A stretch of 64,000 bases of DNA from Candidatus Nitrosacidococcus tergens (lineage in GTDB: Bacteria > Pseudomonadota > Gammaproteobacteria > Nitrosococcales > Nitrosococcaceae): the NCBI RefSeq assembly GCF_902810445.1, contig NZ_LR778175.1, positions 1-64,000 of the forward strand, read 5' to 3'. The translations under genes were made by a program, and so were the position numbers. Positions within the stretch are counted from its first letter, which is position 1, and every line of letters begins with the position of its first letter. Below are positions 9,118 to 18,215 of the stretch, in pieces. Below the pieces are notes generated by a model, which searched no databases, was not told the origin of the DNA, and saw nothing but the letters and a program-made list of their open reading frames with translations.

Positions 9118-10371
9118 CTACTGTTTAAGAATAGTATTAATTACTTCTGCAGTACTAGCTAAATTCGTGCTTCTTAGTTTATATAAGGGAATTACCCTAT
9201 GATCAGCGCAAAAAATATGCCCACTATGATCAATTCCAGGAGTACCTATTGGAATAAAAACTTCAGGGTTTTGCGTAAAATTCATTCCAGATCTCCCTAA
9301 TACTATTGTGGGTATAGCATATGTAGGAGGAGTGAATTTTTGGTCAAAAGCAGAAATCCAAATTAAAGAATCTGCTTCTTTTGAATTTAAAATACGCTCA
9401 GTAGCATATAAATAGGGATCATATTTGGGGTAATCTGAAAAGAAACTTATCCCTGTAGGATATCCTGTCTGCCAAGTGCATACTTGGTATGCACTTGGCA
9501 ATCCCCAAAGTGGAAAAGCTGAGCAGCGAGTAGTTTTATTAATTAATCCGATAAGCTCACAGAGAATTTGAGTAGTTAGCTCTTTATGGGAAATAGGCCA
9601 CTGATCTGTAGCCCAAGTTACTACGCTATAATGAGCTTGTTTTAGTAATTCAACTAAAGAATATAATTGCTTTATAGGAATATCGGCAACTGTTTTAGCT
9701 TGTAGTGTGCTACCTATAGCAATTGCCTTTAACGTAGCTAAAATTTCTGGAAGACACTTAGAGTCACAATTAATAACAAATGGTGGTGGAAGGTAAGGTG
9801 GATGCTCTTTTAAAATATCGAAAGAACACCCTAAGTAAATTATCTTTTTTTGTATAGAATGTGGATAAAATGAATTTTTGTTATTCCAAATGCAATGCTC
9901 TAAAAATTTTAAATAGTCTGATTCTAAATTACCGCCTATAACGAGTAGAAGATCAGCACGATTTTTAATTTCTGCGAGTGTTGTGCTAAAAAAACCACTA
10001 TATTGAACAGCTAAGATATTAGCTAAACTAGAATCTATATGAGCAATAGTTGCACTATAGCATCTTGCTAGTTTTAATGAGGCTTGAATTCCTGCTACGT
10101 CAGTAGCTAGACCCGATAGTAGGAGTGAGTGGGATTGGTTTAAAATGCCAATGATGCGAGTAATTGCCGTTGCTAAATTAACGGGATTGCCTTGAATTTT
10201 AGGTTGATTATCTCCTAATTCTTGCTCGAAGCCATATTTAGTGACTGTACAGCTATTTTCTAAGACGGTAATCTGATGACCATTAACTCTTACCTTAAGA
10301 ACATCTGATCCAATACTATTAAATGGATTAGGTACCTCATCCCATAAGCCATTTCCAATCGGAATAACCAT
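9118..10371 (-). CDS. fhcB: Formyltransferase/hydrolase complex subunit B
   Basis: This 417-residue protein is homologous to the molybdopterin-oxidoreductase-like FwdB/FmdB subunit, placed here by position, length and fold-like segments (ATDVAGIQASLKLARC, DLLLVIGGN, VFIPIGTPGIDHSGH). The iron-sulfur cysteine cluster expected near the N-terminus of FwdB is not present; one lone Cys appears in NSCTVTKYGFEQ (around residue 40). This fits the known methylotroph situation in which FhcB lacks redox cofactors. It is the first fhc gene, 53 bp after the SPOR gene, with no obvious promoter. A striking inverted repeat lies inside it. Confidence 0.88.
   Translation of the reverse strand: MVIPIGNGLWDEVPNPFNSIGSDVLKVRVNGHQITVLENSCTVTKYGFEQELGDNQPKIQGNPVNLATAITRIIGILNQSHSLLLSGLATDVAGIQASLKLARCYSATIAHIDSSLANILAVQYSGFFSTTLAEIKNRADLLLVIGGNLESDYLKFLEHCIWNNKNSFYPHSIQKKIIYLGCSFDILKEHPPYLPPPFVINCDSKCLPEILATLKAIAIGSTLQAKTVADIPIKQLYSLVELLKQAHYSVVTWATDQWPISHKELTTQILCELIGLINKTTRCSAFPLWGLPSAYQVCTWQTGYPTGISFFSDYPKYDPYLYATERILNSKEADSLIWISAFDQKFTPPTYAIPTIVLGRSGMNFTQNPEVFIPIGTPGIDHSGHIFCADHRVIPLYKLRSTNLASTAEVINTILKQ
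9470..9500. repeat. 14-bp perfect inverted repeat inside fhcB
   Basis: Arms 9470-9483 and 9487-9500 (TGCCAAGTGCATAC and its complement) are separated by only TTG. The hairpin sits within codons for L-P-S-A-Y-Q-V-C-T-W-Q. No T-run follows, so it does not look like a terminator. A role in mRNA stability, or chance, is possible. Confidence 0.7.
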
Positions 10372-10424
10372 CTTTTAAAAATAAGGAACAGACTCTAATT
10401 CTCCTATTTGATTCTTATTTACAT

Positions 10425-11003
10425 TTAGGATTTTATTTTGTAAAGCTGACACTCAATTTTTTTATTATGTAATCGCTCTTGAATATTATTTAGTTGACCA
10501 GGATCATTTTTTGGGCCGATTCTAACTCGGTGCCAAATATTATCTCCAGTAGTTATTGTTTGCACGGTAGCTTCTATACCCATGGAGGCAAGTATAGACT
10601 TACGCTTATTTGCTTGCTCATAACTGTGAAATGATCCAGCTTGTAAAACATAGGATTCTGAAGGTATTTGCCGAAATGAAGAATCCTTTTGTATAGCTAC
10701 TTTACTAGACTTATATGATTGGGGACTATGGTGTTGTGAATGGGTAATTCCTGTAGTTTCTATACTAGGTAGTAATGTATAGAATTCGAAGTGATGAGTA
10801 TTAGATATTTGAATAGAACTTGTGCTCTCTGATACTTCCTCTAGTTTCGCTTGAGTAGATTCTAAATCTGCCCACGGATCCCAGCTTTGAAATAATACAA
10901 TCAAACTACAAGTAGCTAAAACAGCAACGAGCCATAACCAAGGTCTTAGCTTGTGGTGATCATCATCGGTAAGATAAGTTTCATTATTTTGATTAGAGGA
11001 CAT
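10425..11003 (-). CDS. SPOR domain protein, FtsN-like
   Basis: This 192-residue protein has a short cytoplasmic N-terminus, one transmembrane segment (about residues 22-42, PWLWLVAVLATCSLIVLF), a low-complexity periplasmic linker, and a C-terminal SPOR domain (about residues 116-190: YVLQAGSF..., RVRIGP...). SPOR domains bind denuded peptidoglycan at the division site. The order priA-argS-SPOR matches pseudomonads, where this gene is the FtsN-like division protein. Its start is 3 bases after the argS stop. FtsN function is inferred from topology and context. Confidence 0.85.
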   Translation of the reverse strand: MSSNQNNETYLTDDDHHKLRPWLWLVAVLATCSLIVLFQSWDPWADLESTQAKLEEVSESTSSIQISNTHHFEFYTLLPSIETTGITHSQHHSPQSYKSSKVAIQKDSSFRQIPSESYVLQAGSFHSYEQANKRKSILASMGIEATVQTITTGDNIWHRVRIGPKNDPGQLNNIQERLHNKKIECQLYKIKS

Positions 11004-11006
11004 AGG

Positions 11007-12761
11007 CTACATAGATTCTGGTGTAGAAACATCTAATAAGGTTAAACCGTTTTTTATTGTTTGTTTTACTACCATAATTAAGACTAAGCGAGCATTTCTT
11101 AACTTAGGATTTTCTATTACTAGTAAAACAGAATTATTGTAATAGATATGGAATTTTTTAGCCAACTCTAAAAGATAATAAGCGAGTAGATGAGGAGATC
11201 CTTGAGTAGCTGAATCTTCAATAATTTCTGGATATGAACAAAGATGACGCAATAAGTCAATTTCATTGGGTTGATTAAGTAGACTAATATTTTCTTTGCC
11301 TTGATTGAGATCAAAAATTAATTCTCTAACCTCCATTTGCCGAAAAATGCTAGAAATTCTAGCATGAGCATATTGAATATAATATACGGGGTTATCATTA
11401 CTCTTTGACTTTGCTAATTCTAAGTCAAAATCCATATGCTGATCAGCACTTCGCATAATATAAAAAAAGCGGGCTGCATCTTTGCCTACTTCTTCATACA
11501 ATTCTTGCAGAGTAACAAATTCACCACTACGGGTAGACATTTGTACCTTTTCTTTACTACGATATAAAGTAGCAAACTGGACAAGCTTGACTTCTAATTG
11601 CTGTGAATCAAAATTTAGTGCATGGAAAAATGCTTTAATCCTTGGAATATATCCATGATGATCGGCACCCCAAATATCAATAATTTTATCGTATTTTCGG
11701 TCAATCTTATTTAGATGATAGGCAATATCAGAGGCAAAATAAGTAAACTGGCCATTTTCTCGGATAACTACCCTATCTTTTTCATCATTAAAGTTTGTAG
11801 AACAAAACCACCAAGCATTGTCTTTTTGGTAAAGATAGTTTAGTTCTTTAAGTCGATTAATTACCTCTTCAACCGCATTTTTTTCTATTAATGAGTACTC
11901 AGAAAACCACTGATCATACTCAATACCAAATCCTATCAAATCACTGTGAATATTATCTAAAATACTTCTAAGCCCTAGAGTAAAGATTATTCTGTAATTA
12001 TCATTACCTAAAATTTGCTTAGCTCTTTGAATAAGAGAATCTAAGTATTGTTCATGATTATTTTCCGTAAGATCCGGCAAAGGCTGAAAGATCTCTTCTA
12101 TAGAAAAGCAAAATTTCTTTCCATAAATATCTTTAGCTATATTAGCTATATCCCAGACATAGCTACCACGATAGCCATTGTTTGGAAATAATAAAGTATT
12201 GCCCCATAATTCTAGATATCGTAACCAGATGCTAATAGCCAAAATATCCATTTGGCGACCAGCATCGTTTACGTAATATTCTCGATGAACACTATAACCT
12301 ACAGCTGTAAGTAATCGAGCTAAACTATCTCCATAAGCTGCACCTCGCCCATGACCTACATGTAGGGGGCCAGTAGGGTTTGCTGAAACAAATTCAATAT
12401 GTATTCTTTTATTTTGACCTATCTGGCTATGACCAAAGAGCTCTTTTTTTTCTAGAATTTCAGGAATGATTGACTGAAAAGCAGATAAGGTCATAGTGAA
12501 GTTGATAAACCCAGGACCAGCAATTTCTACTTTATCTATATAAGGGTGTGAAGGTAAATATTGAATAATAAGTTTTGCAAAGTCTCGTGGTGCTTTTCCT
12601 ACCTCTTTAGCAAGAATCATAGCAATATTACTTGCAAAATCTCCATGAGCTTTATTTCGTGTTTGCTCAATTAAAATTTGAGCTTTACTATCAATATTTA
12701 TACCCCCTTGATTTAAAGAAGAAAGGGCAGTCTTAATGGATTGCTGAATTATACTTTTCAA
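11007..12761 (-). CDS. argS: Arginyl-tRNA synthetase
   Basis: This class I aminoacyl-tRNA synthetase charges tRNA-Arg. It has 584 residues. An N-terminal Add-1-like domain precedes the active site, the HIGH motif is HVGHGRG (residues ~134-140) preceded by FVSANPTGPL, and the degenerate KMSKS region reads VQMSTRSGEFVTL. The C-terminal DALR anticodon-binding domain is recognisable (YIQYAHARISSI onward). It sits between priA and the SPOR gene. Confidence 0.97.
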   Translation of the reverse strand: MKSIIQQSIKTALSSLNQGGINIDSKAQILIEQTRNKAHGDFASNIAMILAKEVGKAPRDFAKLIIQYLPSHPYIDKVEIAGPGFINFTMTLSAFQSIIPEILEKKELFGHSQIGQNKRIHIEFVSANPTGPLHVGHGRGAAYGDSLARLLTAVGYSVHREYYVNDAGRQMDILAISIWLRYLELWGNTLLFPNNGYRGSYVWDIANIAKDIYGKKFCFSIEEIFQPLPDLTENNHEQYLDSLIQRAKQILGNDNYRIIFTLGLRSILDNIHSDLIGFGIEYDQWFSEYSLIEKNAVEEVINRLKELNYLYQKDNAWWFCSTNFNDEKDRVVIRENGQFTYFASDIAYHLNKIDRKYDKIIDIWGADHHGYIPRIKAFFHALNFDSQQLEVKLVQFATLYRSKEKVQMSTRSGEFVTLQELYEEVGKDAARFFYIMRSADQHMDFDLELAKSKSNDNPVYYIQYAHARISSIFRQMEVRELIFDLNQGKENISLLNQPNEIDLLRHLCSYPEIIEDSATQGSPHLLAYYLLELAKKFHIYYNNSVLLVIENPKLRNARLVLIMVVKQTIKNGLTLLDVSTPESM

Positions 12762-12786
12762 AAGATTCTCAAAAAACTTCAGGTGA

Positions 12787-15015
12787 TTATATTAAGTTTA
12801 TAGGATCCACATCTATAGACCAGTGAACTTTTCTTGCGGTTTTTAGGAAAACAAGCTTTGGTATCCAAAGAGATAACAATTGCTGCAGGTAATCTCTTGA
12901 GGATCCTTGTAACAATAATTGAGCATGATAGTAATTACCTTGACGCTCCATAGATGCAGAAACCGGTCCTAATAAGGTTACCATGCCCTTAGGATCTAAT
13001 TCCATAATTATATTTCTAGAATCCTCTAAAAATAGAATAGATGTATTAGCATCCAATGATTTTGCTCTTAGTAAAGCTAAATACCTATAAGGAGGCAATT
13101 TTGCTTGGTACCGTTCTTTTAAAATCAACTCAGCACTATAATCATACCCATAATTAATTAAGGATTGAAGAAGTGGGTGCTCTGGATAGCGTGTTTGTAT
13201 TAAAACCTCACCTGGTTTATTACCTCGGCCAGATCGGCCTATTAGTTGGGTAATAAGTTGTATCATTCGCTCTGATGACCTAAAATTACTACTAAATAGC
13301 ATTTGATCTGCATCTAAAATACCGACTAAGGTAAGATTTGGATAATCATGTCCCTTCGCTAGCATTTGCGTTCCTATCAGAATCTGATATTTTCTACTAT
13401 GAATATCTTCAAATATTTTATTAAAAGCCCCCTTTTTTCGAGTTGTGTCTCGATCAATGCGTATTATCTTAGTATTTGGAAAAAAATGCCTTAACCCTAT
13501 TTCTACTTGTTCTGTACCTAAGCCTTGTGGGTGTAGGATCGGATAAGTACATTGAGGGCATTTAGTTGGAATAGAACTTTTATAACCGCAATGATGGCAG
13601 CATAGATGGTAATTTTGTTGGTGAACCACCATATAGGAATCGCAGTACTGACAAGGTATTGCAAATCCGCAATTACTACAAATTAAAGTAATTGCAAACC
13701 CACGTCTGTTAATAAATAATAAGGCTTGATTACCTTGTTTTACATGGTTTTGTAAACTAGAAAGCATCTCAGGTGATATTCCCACTTCTAAATTACTAGA
13801 TCGGATATCAATAAGACGGACTCGAGGCATTTTAGCTGTTCCAACTCTTTGGGGAAGTTGTAACGGCTGATAACGTTTTCGTTTAGCATTTTCTAAGCTT
13901 TCCAGAGAAGGAGTAGCAGTACCTAATATAATAGGTATGTTTGCTTGATGTGCCCGTATAACTGCTAAATCTCTAGCATGATAACGAAATCCTTCTTGTT
14001 GCTTAAAGGATGGATCATGCTCCTCATCAATGATAATCACACCAAGGTTTTGTAAAGGAGCCCATATTGCTGATCGGGTACCAATGATAATTGGTATTAT
14101 CCCCTTTAGTGCAGCAACCCAAGTATCTAACCGTTCTTTTGTATTTAAAGAGGAGTGTAAGATTCCAATAGGGCACTTAAAGCGGTTATAAAACCGTGCT
14201 AGAATTTGTGGAGTAAGCCCAATTTCTGGGACTAGGATGAGTGCCTGTTTTTTTTTAGCAATAATCTCGGAAATTATTTCTAAATACACCTCTGTTTTAC
14301 CACTACCTGTTACTCCCTGAAGCAAGAATGGCTGGAATTTCATTTGATTAGCAAGAACAGCGCTAACAGTAGTTTTTTGCTCGATAGTTAATTGAAAAAT
14401 TATTTTTTCCCCAAAAAATTGCTTATCTCTTACTGCGGTGATAGGGCTTTCTCTATTTTCAATCCATCCTTTAGTGCTTAAATTAGAAAGGCTACTTTGG
14501 CAAGATCCTAATTTTGCCTTAATTTGAGCAATGCTTAATCCTTCAGGATGTTGATGAAGCAATTTTAAGAGTTGTTTTTGCCGAGGTGCTTTACTAAGAA
14601 TCGCTAAATCATGGATTAAATTTTTTCCTTTAGAGGATAGAAACCATTTTAAAATGGTAGGAGACTTAAGTATTCTTCCCTGCCGTAGCTGTTGGGGCAA
14701 TGCGGTAAAAAATACTTCCCCTGGTGGGGCATGATAGTATTTTACAGCCCATAAAAAAAGCCTCATTAAAGATTTAGGAATCAGAGGATTCTCATCAATA
14801 TAAGATTGAGCATGTCTTAATTTACAAGAGGGAATGCTACTATCAGTAACAATAGCAACTAAAATACCAATAATATTCCTCGATCTAAAAGGAACCTTTA
14901 TTCGTATTCCGATTTCTAGTTCTTGATGAGAAGCATCAAGTGGTGGAAAGTAATCAAAATAGTGGAGTACTGGGGAGGGGATAGCAATCCTAAGAATCCT
15001 AGAAGGAACTGCCAT
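12787..15015 (-). CDS. priA: Primosomal protein N' (replication restart helicase)
   Basis: PriA is the 3'-5' superfamily 2 helicase that reloads replication at stalled forks. It has 742 residues. The Walker A motif is GVTGSGKT (234-241) and Walker B is DEEH (330-333). Zinc-binding cysteine pairs follow (CSNCGF, CQYC, CCHHCGY, CPQC), then helicase motifs including LIGRSGRG. The N-terminal DNA-binding domain starts at the first ATG. It is 25 bp upstream of argS in the same run. Confidence 0.97.
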   Translation of the reverse strand: MAVPSRILRIAIPSPVLHYFDYFPPLDASHQELEIGIRIKVPFRSRNIIGILVAIVTDSSIPSCKLRHAQSYIDENPLIPKSLMRLFLWAVKYYHAPPGEVFFTALPQQLRQGRILKSPTILKWFLSSKGKNLIHDLAILSKAPRQKQLLKLLHQHPEGLSIAQIKAKLGSCQSSLSNLSTKGWIENRESPITAVRDKQFFGEKIIFQLTIEQKTTVSAVLANQMKFQPFLLQGVTGSGKTEVYLEIISEIIAKKKQALILVPEIGLTPQILARFYNRFKCPIGILHSSLNTKERLDTWVAALKGIIPIIIGTRSAIWAPLQNLGVIIIDEEHDPSFKQQEGFRYHARDLAVIRAHQANIPIILGTATPSLESLENAKRKRYQPLQLPQRVGTAKMPRVRLIDIRSSNLEVGISPEMLSSLQNHVKQGNQALLFINRRGFAITLICSNCGFAIPCQYCDSYMVVHQQNYHLCCHHCGYKSSIPTKCPQCTYPILHPQGLGTEQVEIGLRHFFPNTKIIRIDRDTTRKKGAFNKIFEDIHSRKYQILIGTQMLAKGHDYPNLTLVGILDADQMLFSSNFRSSERMIQLITQLIGRSGRGNKPGEVLIQTRYPEHPLLQSLINYGYDYSAELILKERYQAKLPPYRYLALLRAKSLDANTSILFLEDSRNIIMELDPKGMVTLLGPVSASMERQGNYYHAQLLLQGSSRDYLQQLLSLWIPKLVFLKTARKVHWSIDVDPINLI

Positions 15016-15043
15016 TAATCAATAATAGATGTAATCTATCCTT

Positions 15044-15598
15044 CTATAATGAACGCTTTAAACCTTCCTCTACTTCAAGACGTTTGGATTTATTTATCAA
15101 AATCTCTATAAGAGCTAAAGCAAAATCTATTGCAGCACCAGGTCCTCTTGCAGTGATTACATTATCATCTATTACAACTGGATCATTACAAAGTGTGGTA
15201 GTTGGTAAACTTAATTTATCTAAAAATCCTGGGTATCCCGTTGCTTTTTTGCCATCAAGTAGTCCAATATTTGCAAGTACAGTAGGTGCAGCACAGATCG
15301 CAGCAACCTTATTTCCTTGTAGCACAGTATTCTTTAGTAATACTTGAATGCGAGAATCTAAGTTTAAATTAGCAGCACCAGATGCTCCTCCGGGTAGTAC
15401 AATCATTATAAACTCCTGATTTATAAGAGTATCTAGAGTAGTATCCGGAATTAAGCAAGTACCACGGCTAGCTATAATCGGTTGATCATCAAGACCTGCA
15501 GTAATTACTTCTATATCTGCACGACGTAATAAATCAATCAAAGTAACCGCTTCAAGTTCTTCACAACCTTGGGCTAAAGGAATAAGTACACGTGGCAT
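15044..15598 (-). CDS. yajL: DJ-1/PfpI family protein (YajL-like)
   Basis: This 184-residue protein of the DJ-1/ThiJ/PfpI superfamily has the usual N-terminal GCEELEAV with the conserved glutamate (residue ~14), LPGGASGAANL near 69, and the nucleophile elbow AAICAAP with the reactive cysteine near residue 102. The closest functional type appears to be YajL/PARK7 (chaperone or glyoxalase/deglycase, debated). It lies 28 bp upstream of priA and 38 bp after ctpA. The subfamily assignment is less certain than the superfamily. Confidence 0.85.
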   Translation of the reverse strand: MPRVLIPLAQGCEELEAVTLIDLLRRADIEVITAGLDDQPIIASRGTCLIPDTTLDTLINQEFIMIVLPGGASGAANLNLDSRIQVLLKNTVLQGNKVAAICAAPTVLANIGLLDGKKATGYPGFLDKLSLPTTTLCNDPVVIDDNVITARGPGAAIDFALALIEILINKSKRLEVEEGLKRSL

Positions 15599-15636
15599 AT
15601 TACTTAATTATCTTAAAATTGCTAAAAAAATAATCC

Positions 15637-16950
15637 TTATTTTCCTATTGTAGCAAGAGTGCTAAGCCCTTTAAGAAGATTTAAGGCTTCATACAAAGGA
15701 TAATCTTCTATAGCAAGATGTGCTTCTTCTTGATTTTCTTTAGGTGCTTCTTTCTTTTTGCTATCATTACTTAAGTGATGAGACAGATTTGCCTCTTTTA
15801 CAGAAGAATCATTATCTATATCATCTACTGCAGAAACTTTGATATTATCCAATTTAATATCTGGAACAATTCCCTCAGCTTGAATAGATCGTCCAGAAGG
15901 GGTGTAATATCTCGCTGTGGTTAACTTTAGTGCGGTATCCTCTGTCAGAGGTAAAATAGTCTGTACTGACCCTTTTCCAAAAGTCTTTGTGCCCATGACA
16001 ATTGCTCGATGATGATCCTGAAGTGCTCCAGAAACAATTTCTGATGCAGAGGCTGAACCACCATTAACTAACACAACCATAGGTGCGTTTTTAAGCACAT
16101 CTCCAGGGGTAGCTCTAAAACTCTGTTTAGACTGAGGATCTCTACCTTCTGTGTATACAATTAACCCTTTTTCTAAAAAAGAATCGGAAACTTCTACTGC
16201 TGCACTGAGGACACCGCCTGGGTTGTTTCGCAAATCTAAGACTAAACCCTTTAAATTTCCTCCGCTCTCTTTTGTGAGTTTCTTAATTTCATTTTCTACA
16301 TTTGCTCCAGTCTCTACCTGGAATTGGCTAATACGTATATAGCCATATCCATTTTCTAGAGTTTTACTTTTAACACTTTGTACTTTAATAATCGCTCGAA
16401 TAACCTTAAATTTAAGAGGTTGTGGCTCTCCCTGCCGAATAATAGTTAAAATAATCTGCGTTCCTGGTTTTCCTCGCATTTTTTCTACAGCCTCTCCTAG
16501 GCTGAGATCCTTTACAGGTTCATTATCAATTCGAATAATTAAATCCCCAGCTTGAATTCCTGCTTTTTGTGCTGGTGTATCATCAATAGGTGAAACTACT
16601 CGAATGAAGCCATCTTCCATACCCACTTCAATCCCTAGCCCACCAAACTTTCCAGAGGTACCAATTTTTAATTCACTATAAGATTGAGGATCTAGGTATG
16701 CTGAATGAGGATCTAGATTCGATAACATTCCTCGGATAGAGCCCTCAATAAGCGTTTTATCGTCTACAGGTTCAACGTAGTTACGCTTAATCTCTCCAAA
16801 TATCTCTGAAAATGCCCGAAGTTCATTCAAAGGTAAGGACTCGGGTTTATTCTCTAAACGTCCAGCAAGCACCATTGAGCCAAATATAAGGCCTATACCT
16901 AAAGTAAGACTAGTAGTTGCTACAAGCACATCGCGTTTTGAGAAACCCAT
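15637..16950 (-). CDS. ctpA: Carboxy-terminal processing protease (S41 family)
   Basis: This periplasmic serine protease trims envelope proteins. It has 437 residues, with an N-terminal signal-anchor (about residues 8-30, VLVATTSLTLGIGLIF), a PDZ domain (about 90-175, GLGIEVGMEDG... AGIQAGDLIIRID), and the S41 catalytic core with the Ser in NGGSASASEIVSGAL (near 300) and Lys in TFGKGSVQ (near 325). The catalytic dyad is intact. The C-terminal tail is acidic and lysine-rich. It is the first gene of the minus-strand run. Confidence 0.95.
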   Translation of the reverse strand: MGFSKRDVLVATTSLTLGIGLIFGSMVLAGRLENKPESLPLNELRAFSEIFGEIKRNYVEPVDDKTLIEGSIRGMLSNLDPHSAYLDPQSYSELKIGTSGKFGGLGIEVGMEDGFIRVVSPIDDTPAQKAGIQAGDLIIRIDNEPVKDLSLGEAVEKMRGKPGTQIILTIIRQGEPQPLKFKVIRAIIKVQSVKSKTLENGYGYIRISQFQVETGANVENEIKKLTKESGGNLKGLVLDLRNNPGGVLSAAVEVSDSFLEKGLIVYTEGRDPQSKQSFRATPGDVLKNAPMVVLVNGGSASASEIVSGALQDHHRAIVMGTKTFGKGSVQTILPLTEDTALKLTTARYYTPSGRSIQAEGIVPDIKLDNIKVSAVDDIDNDSSVKEANLSHHLSNDSKKKEAPKENQEEAHLAIEDYPLYEALNLLKGLSTLATIGK

Positions 16951-17303
16951 AAAATATCCTTTTGAATTTAAATGTCTTAAACAAATCCTTAAAACTATAT
17001 TGGCATAAATAATTCGCTATAGTAATTGACAATTTATTTATGATTTATAGCATTTTCTCTATTTTTGATAAAGCTGCTAAAGTACTGCTCATTTCACTTG
17101 GAGGAAGGAGTATTTATCGTAATAGATCACTTTATAGAATAATTATACGGAAAATATATTTTTTGCGAAAAAATTTGTTGTAGTATGCCAATATGACGGT
17201 AGTGTAACCTAATAATAAAGGAAAGGGCTAGAGTTTATATTTAGTAAAACTTTCCGATACAATAAGTAAACCCCTGTATAGCTCATTAGGAATTTTTTTA
17301 TCA
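16951..17303. other. Divergent intergenic region between ctpA and yibN-like gene
   Basis: 353 bp, very AT-rich, with no supportable gene. It must carry promoters for both directions. A TTGACA hexamer lies at 17026-17031, but I see no good -10 at the right distance. A purine-rich Shine-Dalgarno-like stretch lies near 17099-17111 but is not followed by a start codon opening a frame. Confidence 0.5.
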
Positions 17304-17903
17304 ATGAATAATCACCTTTTTGAATTTCTTACTAATCATTGGGTATTATCTATTTCATTAGTAGTCATTATAGCTGCATTAGCAGTTGATCCTATCGTAC
17401 GGCGACGACGAGGCATTAGAACAATTTCTGTTGTAGAAATTACTCGATTAATTAACCAAGAGGATGCTCAAGTGATAGATATTAGAGAAGGGAAGGATTT
17501 TGATAAAGAGCATATCTTAGATTCAATGAGTGCTCCTCTATCTACGTTTATCACTGGAATTGCGAGATTAGATCGGTTTAAAGATCGTCCCTTAGTACTT
17601 ATTTGGGGTATTGGTCAAAGCGTACTGAATATTGCAGCCCAACTAAGTAAACGAGGCCATAAGGCTATTTATATTATAGAGGGTGGCATTGAAACATGGC
17701 GACAAGCAGATATGCCTTTGTTTAGTGGTAGAGATAAAGATCATCACCATAAAGATAAGCCAAAAAATCAAATAACCCTTGAAAAGGGTTCTGAATCTCA
17801 GATATCACCAGAATCTGAATTGGACAATCATCAATCCTCTATAATCAATAAATCTAAGAAAAAAGCTAAAAAACATAAGAATAAAAAAGTAGCCTATGAA
17901 TAG
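17304..17903 (+). CDS. yibN: YibN-like membrane rhodanese-fold protein lacking the catalytic Cys
   Basis: This 199-residue protein has an N-terminal transmembrane helix (about residues 12-30), a rhodanese domain (about 38-140; VIDIREGKDFDKEHI, YIIEGGIETW) and a Lys-rich tail (KSKKKAKKHKNKK). In active rhodaneses the loop after the fourth strand begins with Cys; here the segment is LIWGIGQS, so the sulfur-carrying residue is absent, as I recall for E. coli YibN. The order yibN-grxC-secB-gpsA is the same as in E. coli. The gene overlaps grxC by 8 bases. A sulfurtransferase role is unlikely; a membrane-associated structural role is inferred. Confidence 0.85.
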   Translation: MNNHLFEFLTNHWVLSISLVVIIAALAVDPIVRRRRGIRTISVVEITRLINQEDAQVIDIREGKDFDKEHILDSMSAPLSTFITGIARLDRFKDRPLVLIWGIGQSVLNIAAQLSKRGHKAIYIIEGGIETWRQADMPLFSGRDKDHHHKDKPKNQITLEKGSESQISPESELDNHQSSIINKSKKKAKKHKNKKVAYE

Positions 17904-18168
17904 GAAAACCTCTAAAGTGGTGATTTACACCACTGCTTGGTGCCCCTACTGTATTAAGGCTAAAGCGTTATTAAGTAAGAAGAATATTAACTATACAGAA
18001 ATTCGAGTTGATCTTGAGCCTTGGCAACGATCGATTATGATTGAAAAAAGTGGTGGTCGAAGAACCGTACCTCAAATTTTTATTGATAATGAGGCTATCG
18101 GTGGTTGTGCTGATCTCTTTTCTCTTGATCAGCAAAGGAAACTAGATGATCTATTTGCCTCAATATAA
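17896..18168 (+). CDS. grxC: Glutaredoxin 3
   Basis: This small thiol-disulfide oxidoreductase is reduced by glutathione. At 90 residues it has family length. The active site CPYC follows TTAWCPYC (residues ~13-20), TVPQIFIDN supplies the cis-proline loop, and GGCADLF is the glutathione-binding region. It overlaps the end of the yibN-like gene and precedes secB, the standard gammaproteobacterial order. Confidence 0.96.
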   Translation: MNRKTSKVVIYTTAWCPYCIKAKALLSKKNINYTEIRVDLEPWQRSIMIEKSGGRRTVPQIFIDNEAIGGCADLFSLDQQRKLDDLFASI

Positions 18169-18215
18169 AAAGGCATTTTGAACGTTATAAATCAAAAAAA
18201 CTTTAGGAATTTAGC

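Noticed and set aside
17099..17111. Shine-Dalgarno-like stretch suggesting a hidden small gene
   Set aside because: No start codon follows at a usable distance and the frames close quickly.
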